From the NCBI GenBank assembly GCA_030428695.1, contig JAUIEM010000504.1, positions 1-5,771 on the forward strand: a stretch of DNA of 5,771 nt, in the 5' to 3' direction. Both the position numbers and the translations under genes were made by a program. Positions 1 to 5,771 of the stretch are shown one piece after another (positions within the stretch are counted from its first letter, which is position 1; every line of letters begins with the position of its first letter). The notes under the pieces were generated by a model. That model was not told where the DNA came from and made no database searches. It saw only the letters and a list, made by a program, of their open reading frames with translations. This DNA comes from a bacterium. GTDB taxonomy: Bacteria > Planctomycetota > J058 > JAJDCP01.

Positions 1-1077
1 TCGGTGTCGGGCATCCAGAGCAAGAACGCGATCACGAAGCCGGTGGTCGAGACGGCGAACTACCTGTACGGCCTCTTGATGGGGCTGTCCGTCGTGCTGT
101 TGTGCGACTCCTGGAAGCGCTGGTTACGGGCCTTCCAGGCGTGGGCGGTGGGGACCGGCCTCGTGGTCGGTGTCGGCCTGTGGAGCATCTTCGGGAGCGC
201 CCCGGCCTGGACCCGCGACGACGTGACCGGCCGCCTGTCGTCGACCCTGCGGACCTCGAACCAGCTGCCGGGCTTCTGCCTGCCGATGCTCGGGGTGCTG
301 ATCGCCTGGACCGTGTCGAGCCGTCGCCCCCTGCTCGTACGCCTGGGGCTGCTCAGCCTCGCGGGAGGGATCGGGGTCGTCGTGCTCGAGACCGGCAGCC
401 GCACCGGCCTGGTGATGTTGACCTTCTGCCTGCTCGGGATCATCCCCCTCGCCTTGATGCACCGGGCCCGCGACTCGGCCCAGCGCTTCGTGCCGATCGC
501 GGTCAGCGCGCTGTTCCTCGGCGGTCTCGGGGCCTTCGCCTTCAGCGTGGTCGAGGACCTGGACCAGGGCTACCAGCAGCCGATCAACTACCGGCCGGTC
601 GCGAAGTTCGCGGAGTGGTACCGGGGTCAGGAGCCGCTCAGCGAGTCGCGCAGCCAGCAGCTCGAGCTGGTCTGGCGCTGGTTTCCGTCCAAGCCCTGGC
701 TCGGCTACGGGCCGGGCAACGTCACCGTCCGCTTCCGACGGGGGGAGGTGCACAACACCTACGCCAACGTGCTGCTCGAGGAGGGTCTGGTCGGCCTCGC
801 GGTGCTGCTCGGCATGCTCGGGGTGGCGGGCTGGTGTCTGCTCGCTTCCTGGCAGCGGGAGAGGGATCCCGACCGCAAGCTGATGCTCGGCGCGGTGCTG
901 CTCGGGTACGTGACGCTACTGATCTACGGCCTCGCGATCTTCGGCCTGCGCCAGCGCACGCTGTGGATCCTCTGGGGGCTGGCGGTCGCGGCGCCGCGCT
1001 GCGTGTTCGAACGGCCGACGAATACTCCGCCGGGGCTGGTGTCCGACAGGGCGAACCCGCGCTCCCGGAGATTTCCC
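1..1077 (+). CDS. O-antigen ligase/polymerase-like membrane protein (Wzy_C family), 5' partial, no own stop codon
   Basis: Proteins of the O-antigen ligase/Wzy superfamily (Wzy_C, PF04932) join or polymerise lipid-linked glycans at the periplasmic face of the inner membrane. The frame is open from base 1, so the N-terminus is outside the window and the GTG at 4 is not a trusted start. Counting from that GTG, hydrophobic segments lie near residues 22-36, 46-64, 88-104, 110-129, 135-152, 162-183, 262-284, 293-314 and 319-331. A large polar loop at 184-260 holds the family signature: a W(R/F)P region, PWLGYGPGN at 231-239, His250 in HNTYANVLLEEGLVGL, and an SRTG motif at 132-135 before the loop. 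Specificity (ligase, polymerase or glycosyltransferase) cannot be told. The coding frame does not stop; it reads through a short linker into the following lipoprotein gene. The split at 1077 is my inference. About 360 residues are visible, against a usual family length of about 400 or more. Confidence 0.82.
1067..1071 (+). promoter_or_regulatory. Shine-Dalgarno site (GGAGA) for the VIT lipoprotein start at 1078
   Basis: GGAGA ends six bases before the ATG at 1078, which is good spacing for a bacterial ribosome binding site. It decides the start, because the reading frame is open upstream. The surrounding codons (AAT, ACT, AGG, AGA and TTT within 1021-1074) are unlike the strongly G/C-ending codons on both sides. 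This suggests the stretch evolved as an intergenic leader and not as protein-coding sequence. Confidence 0.65.
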
Positions 1078-3930
1078 ATGCGTCCCGTCGTCCTCCTGGT
1101 CCTCTTCAGCCTCCCCATCGGCCTGCCCGCGTGCAGGTCCTGGAACGTGCTCGACTTCGGTTCCGCCACCCCGCGCGCCGAGAACGCCGCCTCGTCCGGC
1201 GGCTTCGGCGCCGAGCGCTTGCGTCCGCCAGAGGCCCGCCCGACCTCCTGGAAGGCGTCGAGCCTGGTCCCCCACAGCGCGCGCCTGCTGGTCGGGGACG
1301 ACGACCCCCTGCGCGCCCTCGGGCTGCAGGCGGAGGTGCGCGTCGACGGCAGCCGCGCCCGGGTGCTGTTGAGCTACCTGTACGCCAACGACCGCAGCCA
1401 GAACCTCGAGGGAACCTTCGAGCTGCGGCTGCCGGAAGGGGCGGCGCCATCCTTCCTCGCGTTCGGCAACGCGCTGGTCGACCTCGAAGACCGACGCTGG
1501 CTGGATGAGACCCTCGACGAAGAGCTGCCGGTCAACCCGGAGGGCGTGCTCGATGCCCTCCCGTCGAGTTGGTCGCAGGTCAAGGCCGCCCGCCTGGTGC
1601 CGCGGGAGACCGCGACCCAGGCCTACCACCGCACGGTGCAGCGGCGGGTCGACCCGGCCCTGGCCGAGTGGGCGGGGGCCGGGGTGTTCCGCTGCCGGGT
1701 CTTCCCGATGTTCGCGGGGCAGGTCCAGCGGGTGCTGATCGGCTACGACGTCGACCTCGTCGCCCTCGGCGATGACTGGCAGTACCGCTTCGCCGTCCCG
1801 GAGGGGCTCCCCGCCTGCCGGGTGCGCCTCGACGTCGCGCGGCTGGCCTGGGGCGACGAACAGGGGCCGGTCACGCTCGAGCTCGAGGCCGAGCCGCAGG
1901 CACGCGCGGTCGACGCCGAGCGGGCGCGCTTCGTGTTCGACGAGCCCGCGCCGGGCACGCTCGGCGTGCGGATCGGGCGTCCGGGGACCTGCGCGCTGGT
2001 CAGCCCTCTCGATCAGGATCCGTACTTCATGGTCGAGCTCGCGCCGACGCTCCCGCCGAGCGTGCCCCGGCCGTGCGCGGAGCGGGCCGTGTTCCTGTTC
2101 GACAGCTCCCTCGGCTCGACGCCGGAGACCTGGCGCGCGCTGCTCGCCGCGATCCTGACGGAGAACGCCGACGGCCTGCGCGCCTTCGCGGTCCTGTTCA
2201 GCGATGTCGAGCAGCGCTGGTGGCGCCCGGGGTGGACGGAGAACACGCCCCAGGCCCGGGCCGACCTGGCCGCGGCGATCGACGGGCTGGTGCTCGAGGG
2301 CGCGAGCGACCTCGCCGCGGGCCTGCGCGAAGCCCGCGCCCCGGCCTGGGCGGAAGGGGCGCCGGCCGACCTGTTCCTCCTGCACGACGGCGCCGCGACC
2401 TGGGGCGAGGTCGGGGAGGCGTCGCTGCGGCGGGCCGTCGACGGAGCCGGGGCCGTGTACGCCTACGACACCGGCCTGCCCGGGAGCGCGCCCGCTACCC
2501 TGCGGGGCCTGACCGGCGCGGGGGGCTGCTTCGCCCTGACCGGGCCGGAACAGGTCGCCGACGCCGCCCGGGCCCACCGCCAGGAGCCCTGGGCCATCGC
2601 CGGCGTCGCCCTGGAGGGAACGGCCGACCTGTTGCTCGAGGGGCAGCCGTCGGTGCTCTTCCCCGGCCAGCGCCTCAAGCTGGTCGGCCGCGGGCGGCCG
2701 CTGCGGGGGCCGGTGCGGCTGCGGCTGCGTCAGGCCGATGCCGAGGTCGAGCTCGCGCTGCCCCTCGAACGCCTGCTGCCTTCGCCGCTCGCCGCGCGAG
2801 CCTACGGCCAGGTCGCGGTCGAGCGCCTCGCGCCCCTCGCGGGCGCGCCGGTCGCGACCGCCTACGCGCGGCACTTCCGCGTGCCGGGGCCGAGCGTCGC
2901 GCTGTTGATGCTCGAGAGCGAGGCGGACTACCAGGCCTTCGGTATCGTGCCGGAGGACGACGCCGCGCAGGTCGCCGCCCAGCCGGCCTCGACCTGCGCG
3001 CTGCCCGCTCCCGAGGACCTGTGGACCCGCTGGGAAGCGGCGCTGCGCGAGCTCGGCGCGGAGCCCCGCGCGCTGGTCCCGCGCCGGCCGCTGGCGGTCG
3101 CGCCGGCGGGAAGCGACTTCCAGCAGGTGCTCGCGGCCGCCGGGCTCGACCGCGCGGCGGTGCGGGCCGAGGCGGAGCGGCGCCGCGGGGAAGGCGCGGC
3201 GGTCAAGGTGCTCAGCTCGCTGCTCGAGCGCAGCCCGGGGGACCTTCCGCTGCTGCGGGAGCTCGGCTTCCGGCTCGAGGCGGGGGGCTTTCCCGGCCAC
3301 GCCTTCGGCCTGTACGCGCAGGTCGCCGCCGCCCGGCCCTACGAGCCCCTGAGCTTCCTGCGCCTGGCCCGCTGCGCCGAGGACGCGGGCTGCGACGAGC
3401 TCGCGGTCGTGCTGTACGAACATCTTCTCGCCGAGCCCTGGGACGCGCGCTACGGCCCCTTCGCCGAGGCCGCACGGGAGGAGTACGCGGGGCTCCTGGC
3501 CGGGATGGTGCGCGGCCCGCTGGCCCCCTTCGCGGCGGAGCGTCGCTCGCGGCTCGGGCCCCTGGAGCCGCGGGACTTCGAGGTCGCGCTGCTCTGGAAC
3601 ACCGATGCGAGCGACGTCGACCTGCACGTGGTCGAGCCGGACGGCGACGAGTGCTACTACGAGCAGCAGACCACGGGCGAGGGCGCCCTGAGCGGGGACG
3701 TGACGACCGGCCTCGGCCTCGAGCGCTACGCCTGCCCGGAGCGCGAGCGGGGGACCTACCTGGTCAGCGCGAGCTACTATGCGAGCGACCGCAACCGGAC
3801 CGCCCAGCGCAGCTGTGCGCTGGTCGCGGTGGTCGAGGACCGCGGTCGCCCGAGCGAGCGGCGCAGCCTGTACGTGCTCGAGCTCGACGGGGCGCGAGCG
3901 CGCGGCTCCCTGTCCGTCGGCGGCCCCTGA
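1078..3930 (+). CDS. VIT and VWA domain lipoprotein with C-terminal DUF2135 (YfaP-like) domain
   Basis: The protein has 950 residues from the ATG at 1078, chosen because an SD lies upstream and a signal peptide follows at once. Residues 1-19 are a hydrophobic leader ending in a lipobox (LPAC, Cys19), so it is probably a lipid-anchored envelope protein. A VIT domain spans about 83-228 (signs: the YHRTVQRRVDPALAEW stretch, then VFRCRVFPMFAGQ). A VWA domain spans about 335-500. Its metal site is imperfect: D342-x-S344-x-G346 where DxSxS is expected, S410 where Thr is usual, and D437 in HDG. The segment at about 520-625 resembles the region that follows VWA in VIT-VWA proteins (LLMLESEADYQAFGI). 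Residues 690-810 are helical with TPR-like spacing. Residues 830-945 match DUF2135/YfaP (LLWNTDASDVDLHVVEPDG). The family's role is poorly defined, with VWA usually mediating protein contacts. The frame is continuous with the upstream ligase gene, so a fusion protein cannot be excluded. The stop lies one base before the next start. Confidence 0.85.
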   Translation: MRPVVLLVLFSLPIGLPACRSWNVLDFGSATPRAENAASSGGFGAERLRPPEARPTSWKASSLVPHSARLLVGDDDPLRALGLQAEVRVDGSRARVLLSYLYANDRSQNLEGTFELRLPEGAAPSFLAFGNALVDLEDRRWLDETLDEELPVNPEGVLDALPSSWSQVKAARLVPRETATQAYHRTVQRRVDPALAEWAGAGVFRCRVFPMFAGQVQRVLIGYDVDLVALGDDWQYRFAVPEGLPACRVRLDVARLAWGDEQGPVTLELEAEPQARAVDAERARFVFDEPAPGTLGVRIGRPGTCALVSPLDQDPYFMVELAPTLPPSVPRPCAERAVFLFDSSLGSTPETWRALLAAILTENADGLRAFAVLFSDVEQRWWRPGWTENTPQARADLAAAIDGLVLEGASDLAAGLREARAPAWAEGAPADLFLLHDGAATWGEVGEASLRRAVDGAGAVYAYDTGLPGSAPATLRGLTGAGGCFALTGPEQVADAARAHRQEPWAIAGVALEGTADLLLEGQPSVLFPGQRLKLVGRGRPLRGPVRLRLRQADAEVELALPLERLLPSPLAARAYGQVAVERLAPLAGAPVATAYARHFRVPGPSVALLMLESEADYQAFGIVPEDDAAQVAAQPASTCALPAPEDLWTRWEAALRELGAEPRALVPRRPLAVAPAGSDFQQVLAAAGLDRAAVRAEAERRRGEGAAVKVLSSLLERSPGDLPLLRELGFRLEAGGFPGHAFGLYAQVAAARPYEPLSFLRLARCAEDAGCDELAVVLYEHLLAEPWDARYGPFAEAAREEYAGLLAGMVRGPLAPFAAERRSRLGPLEPRDFEVALLWNTDASDVDLHVVEPDGDECYYEQQTTGEGALSGDVTTGLGLERYACPERERGTYLVSASYYASDRNRTAQRSCALVAVVEDRGRPSERRSLYVLELDGARARGSLSVGGP

Positions 3931-3931
3931 G

Positions 3932-4474
3932 ATGCAGCCTCCGGTTCCTCCGCGGCCGCGCTACCAGGCCTGCTACTGCGAGGAGAACGCCTGGTGGCTC
4001 GCCCGGGAGCCGGCCTTCGCCGGGTGGCCGGTCGAGGTGCTGCTGATCACCAACGCCGGGCGCGGCGTCGGCCTGGCCTGGCAACGCGCGGTCCCGGCCG
4101 GGCAGCTGATCGTGTGGGACTACCACGTCGTCGTCTGCGTCGCCGTCGCGGGCCGCTGGTGGACCTACGATCCCGACACCCGGATCGGCTTCCCGGTGCC
4201 GACGGCCGACTTCCTCTGCCTGAGCTTCCCGCCGCTGCCCGCACGCCTGCGGCCACGCTTCCGCCGGCTCTCCCGCGAAGTCTACGGCGCGCGCTTCGCC
4301 AGCGACCGCTCCCACATGCGCACGGCCGCTGGGGGCTGGCACGCGCCTCCGCCCCCGTGGCCCGCGATCGGCCCGGGAAACCACCTGCCCGCGCTGCGGG
4401 ATCTCCGCCAGCGGCCGGAGGAGGTGTGCGGGCTCGCGGAGCTGCATGCGTTCTTCGCGGGCGCGCCGCGATGA
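3932..4474 (+). CDS. NTAQ1-like protein N-terminal glutamine amidohydrolase
   Basis: NTAQ1 enzymes deamidate an N-terminal Gln of a protein to Glu, the first step of the Gln branch of the eukaryotic N-degron pathway. This 180-residue product aligns with remembered human NTAQ1 (205 residues) along its length: YQACYCEEN at 11-19, VWDYHVV at 61-67, YDPDT at 79-83, RFASDRSHM at 121-129, and W136 followed by a PPPPWP run at 139-144. The expected catalytic triad (human Cys28, His81, Asp97) corresponds to Cys16, His65 and Asp80, all present. There is no signal peptide, so it should be cytoplasmic. The ATG lies one base after the lipoprotein stop with no clear SD, so translation probably depends on coupling. 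The stop overlaps the tatD start. Codon use matches the neighbours, so any acquisition from a eukaryote would be old. The family call is strong; the substrate and physiological role in a bacterium are inferred. Confidence 0.9.
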   Translation: MQPPVPPRPRYQACYCEENAWWLAREPAFAGWPVEVLLITNAGRGVGLAWQRAVPAGQLIVWDYHVVVCVAVAGRWWTYDPDTRIGFPVPTADFLCLSFPPLPARLRPRFRRLSREVYGARFASDRSHMRTAAGGWHAPPPPWPAIGPGNHLPALRDLRQRPEEVCGLAELHAFFAGAPR

Positions 4475-5256
4475 TCGACGCCCACTGTCACCTCGCGGCC
4501 TGCTCGGCGGAAGCGCTGGGCCGGGCCCGGCGGGCGGGCGTCGAGGGCGCGGTGCTCGCCGGCACGGGCCCCGCGGACTGGGGGTGTATCGCCGCACGCG
4601 TCGCCCAGATTGCGGCGTTGCCCCTGGCGGCCTGCTACGGGCTGCATCCCGCGCCGGCCGCGAGGCTCGATGAGGCGGGCCTGGAGGCCGCGCTGGTGGA
4701 GCTGGCCGCGCGCCTGGAGGCTTCCCCGGCGGCCGCCCTGGGGGAGTGTGGCCTCGACCGCCGCTACGGCGCCCCGCAGCGCCAGGAGCGCGCCTTCCTC
4801 CGCCAGCTCGACCTGGCCCGGCGGCGCGCTCTGCCGGTCGTCGTGCACTGCGTCGGCCGCTACGGCCGCCTGCGGGAGCTGCTCGCCGCGGCGCCGCGGG
4901 GGCCGGTGCTGCTGCACGGCTACGCTGGGCCGGCGGAGCTGGTGCCCGCGTTCGCGCGCCTCGGCTGCAGCTTCAGCTTCGGCGGGCCGCTGACCTGGCC
5001 GGGGGCGCGGCGGGCGCCCGAGGCGGCGGCCGCGGTGCCGGAGGAGCGCGTCCTGGTCGAGACCGACGCGCCCTTCCGTCCGCCGGAACCCTACCGGACC
5101 GGGCCCGGCGCGCCCGCGCAGCTCGTCCGTGTGGTCGCGGCGCTCGCGGCCCTGCGGGGCGGGCATGTCCGGGAGTGGGGGGAGCGCACCGCGGCGAACG
5201 CGCGGCGCTTCTTCGGGTGGGCTCAGCCCTCGTCGTCCTCGAGCTCGTCGCGGTAG
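4471..5256 (+). CDS. TatD family metal-dependent hydrolase (DNase-like)
   Basis: TatD proteins are cytoplasmic TIM-barrel amidohydrolase-fold enzymes with two metal ions; characterised members are 3'-5' exonucleases/DNases linked to DNA repair. The 261-residue product has the full ligand set: MIDAHCH at the start (H5, H7), GLHP at 57-60, the GECGLD motif (E92), VVHC (H126), LLHGYAG (H149) and VETDAPF (D199). Family proteins usually end shortly after an NA..LFG-type motif, seen here as NARRFFGW at 243-250. The remaining tail AQP plus a serine run is read from the strand opposite the convergent gene and is probably not functional. The ATG at 4471 was chosen because it gives the canonical N-terminus and makes an ATGA overlap with the preceding stop, implying coupled translation; no SD is visible. 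It belongs to a divergent TatD-related subfamily, so the exact substrate is unproven. Confidence 0.9.
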   Translation: MIDAHCHLAACSAEALGRARRAGVEGAVLAGTGPADWGCIAARVAQIAALPLAACYGLHPAPAARLDEAGLEAALVELAARLEASPAAALGECGLDRRYGAPQRQERAFLRQLDLARRRALPVVVHCVGRYGRLRELLAAAPRGPVLLHGYAGPAELVPAFARLGCSFSFGGPLTWPGARRAPEAAAAVPEERVLVETDAPFRPPEPYRTGPGAPAQLVRVVAALAALRGGHVREWGERTAANARRFFGWAQPSSSSSSSR

Positions 5257-5651
5257 CTGTCGAGCCCGCGCAACACCATCTCGGCGGCGAAGTCGACCAG
5301 CCCGCGGTCCTCGGTGGCGGCCGCGCGGTACAGCCAGTCGATCGCGCCGACGAAGACCTGCGCGGACTTCCAGTCGCTGGTCGACCAGCCGGAGCCGTTC
5401 GGCTCGGAGCAGTAGACGATCCGTCCGCCATCCTCGGGGTCCGCGTCGAGGCCGACCTCCCAGGTCTCGAGGGCGCCGAGCAGCTGGGCCGCGAGCCGCG
5501 CCAGCTTGGCGAGGGGCTGGCCGGTGCTGTGGGCCATCGTGCGGAGGGCCTCGCCGACCCGGGAGGAGTACCAGGCCATGCGCGGCGACCGGCGGCGGTC
5601 GCGGCGGCCGAGCATGATCCCCGCCCACAGCTCCATCGCCTCGTCGAGCAC
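5223..5651 (-). CDS. Hypothetical protein, likely frameshifted at its 5' end
   Basis: I do not recognise this family. The intact frame encodes 142 residues from a GTG at 5651-5649, with the stop at 5225-5223. The sequence looks like a real soluble protein: mixed helices (LAKLARLAAQLLGALETW), conserved-looking Trp and Tyr residues, a region with GWSTSDWKSAQVF, and an acidic C-terminus (DELEDDEG). No signal peptide or membrane segment is visible. The GTG has no ribosome binding site and is preceded in frame by a TAG without any other good start, so it is probably not the true beginning. Coding-looking sequence continues upstream in the other two frames (see 5652-5760). It converges on tatD and overlaps its last 34 bases. 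Function is unknown. Confidence 0.7.
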   Translation of the reverse strand: MLDEAMELWAGIMLGRRDRRRSPRMAWYSSRVGEALRTMAHSTGQPLAKLARLAAQLLGALETWEVGLDADPEDGGRIVYCSEPNGSGWSTSDWKSAQVFVGAIDWLYRAAATEDRGLVDFAAEMVLRGLDSYRDELEDDEG

Positions 5652-5760
5652 CTGGGCTTGCCGAACAGCACGCCGTCGTCGAATTCCATCGGATTTTCGC
5701 GTCCGTAAGCGCCGCTACGAGGTTGGCGGCCACGATTGCCCGTTGGGGGATGGCGTGCAT
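5652..5760 (-). pseudogene. Displaced N-terminal coding segment of the hypothetical gene (two apparent single-base frameshifts)
   Basis: Reading the minus strand from the ATG at 5760-5758 gives MHAIPQRAIVAANLVAAL followed by TDAK. Shifting frame at the A-run (plus-strand T run 5694-5697) gives MEFDDGVLFGKP, which begins with the ATG at 5689. Shifting again at the C-run (plus-strand GGG 5654-5656) joins the 5223-5651 frame as Q-VLDEAMELW. Adding one base at each homopolymer would make one uninterrupted protein of about 179 residues starting at a well-placed SD. Both shifts go in the same direction, as homopolymer undercalls would. It could instead be a genuinely decayed gene, or only the second shift may be real, with the start at 5689 giving 155 residues. 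Codon use before 5690 is less G/C-biased, so the first segment is the less certain of the two. Confidence 0.5.
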
Positions 5761-5765
5761 GCTAT

Positions 5766-5771
5766 TCCCCC
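5766..5771 (-). promoter_or_regulatory. Possible Shine-Dalgarno (GGGGGA) for the ATG at 5760 on the minus strand
   Basis: On the minus strand GGGGGA is followed by five bases (ATAGC) and then the ATG at 5760-5758. This favours 5760 as the original start of the hypothetical gene over the SD-less GTG at 5651. The site touches the window edge, so the rest of the leader and any promoter are out of view. Confidence 0.4.

Noticed and set aside
4..6. GTG at position 4 as the true start of the ligase-like protein
   Set aside because: The frame is open to the window edge, and the protein visible from here is shorter than the family and lacks its first membrane segments.
916..3627. A 903-residue open frame on the minus strand opposite the VIT lipoprotein
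   Set aside because: Its composition (Arg, Gly, Pro, Ala, Gln and Glu rich, low complexity) is that of an antisense shadow in very GC-rich DNA, and the plus strand here shows clear domains.
3779..3931. An upstream ATG at 3779 for the amidase gene
   Set aside because: It would overlap the DUF2135 coding end by 150 bases and add an Arg/Ser-rich stretch without homology. The NTAQ1 similarity begins just after the ATG at 3932.
2073..4046. A 657-residue plus-strand open frame overlapping the VIT gene and the amidase
   Set aside because: It is an Arg/Gly/Ala-rich alternative frame with no domain signs, and it overlaps well-supported genes on the same strand.
3994..4470. An upstream start at 3994 for tatD
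   Set aside because: The added sequence is an out-of-frame shadow of the amidase. The canonical TatD N-terminus, MIDAHCH, begins at 4471.
5200..5260. A transcription terminator between the convergent genes
   Set aside because: The coding regions overlap and there is no T-rich tract following a stem on either strand, so no intrinsic terminator can be supported.
4282..5760. A single 492-residue minus-strand protein starting at 5760
   Set aside because: Only its first ~24 residues look protein-like. After about 5690 it becomes low-complexity Arg/Gly/Pro sequence antisense to tatD, so only that N-terminal piece was kept, as part of the frameshifted gene.

Overview
The window is very GC-rich (roughly three quarters G+C by eye, with third codon positions almost all G or C). 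It is gene-dense and clearly bacterial. A lipoprotein signal peptide, a Wzy/WaaL-type membrane glycan enzyme and a VIT-VWA lipoprotein point to a Gram-negative, high-GC lineage such as Myxococcota or Planctomycetota. That placement is inference from gene content only. Both ends cut through genes, so the piece looks like an internal fragment or a short contig.

Layout. Positions 1-1077 (+) encode the C-terminal ~360 residues of an O-antigen ligase/polymerase-like membrane protein whose beginning lies outside the window. Its frame has no stop and runs straight into a 950-residue protein (1078-3930, +). That protein has its own Shine-Dalgarno sequence, ATG and lipoprotein signal peptide, then VIT, a degenerate VWA domain, a helical-repeat-like region and a C-terminal DUF2135/YfaP-like domain. 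One base after its stop comes 3932-4474 (+), an NTAQ1-like protein N-terminal glutamine amidohydrolase, a family known mainly from the eukaryotic N-degron pathway. Its stop overlaps the start of a TatD-family metal-dependent hydrolase (4471-5256, +) in an ATGA junction. A convergent minus-strand gene of unknown function (5223 to about 5760) overlaps the tatD 3' end by 34 bases. Its first ~37 codons appear displaced by two single-base frameshifts at homopolymers.

How the genes fit together. The spacing (1 base, then a 4-base ATGA overlap) indicates that the VIT lipoprotein, the Nt-Gln amidase and TatD are co-transcribed and translationally coupled. No shared pathway is evident: the lipoprotein should be in the envelope, while the amidase and TatD look cytoplasmic. 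The standout is the bacterial NTAQ1 homologue with its complete Cys-His-Asp triad. If the host also has a Bpt-type leucyl-transferase and ClpS, it would add an N-terminal Gln tier to a bacterial N-degron pathway.

I saw no tRNA, rRNA, CRISPR, insertion sequence or convincing intrinsic terminator. There is no gene-free stretch longer than about 100 bases.
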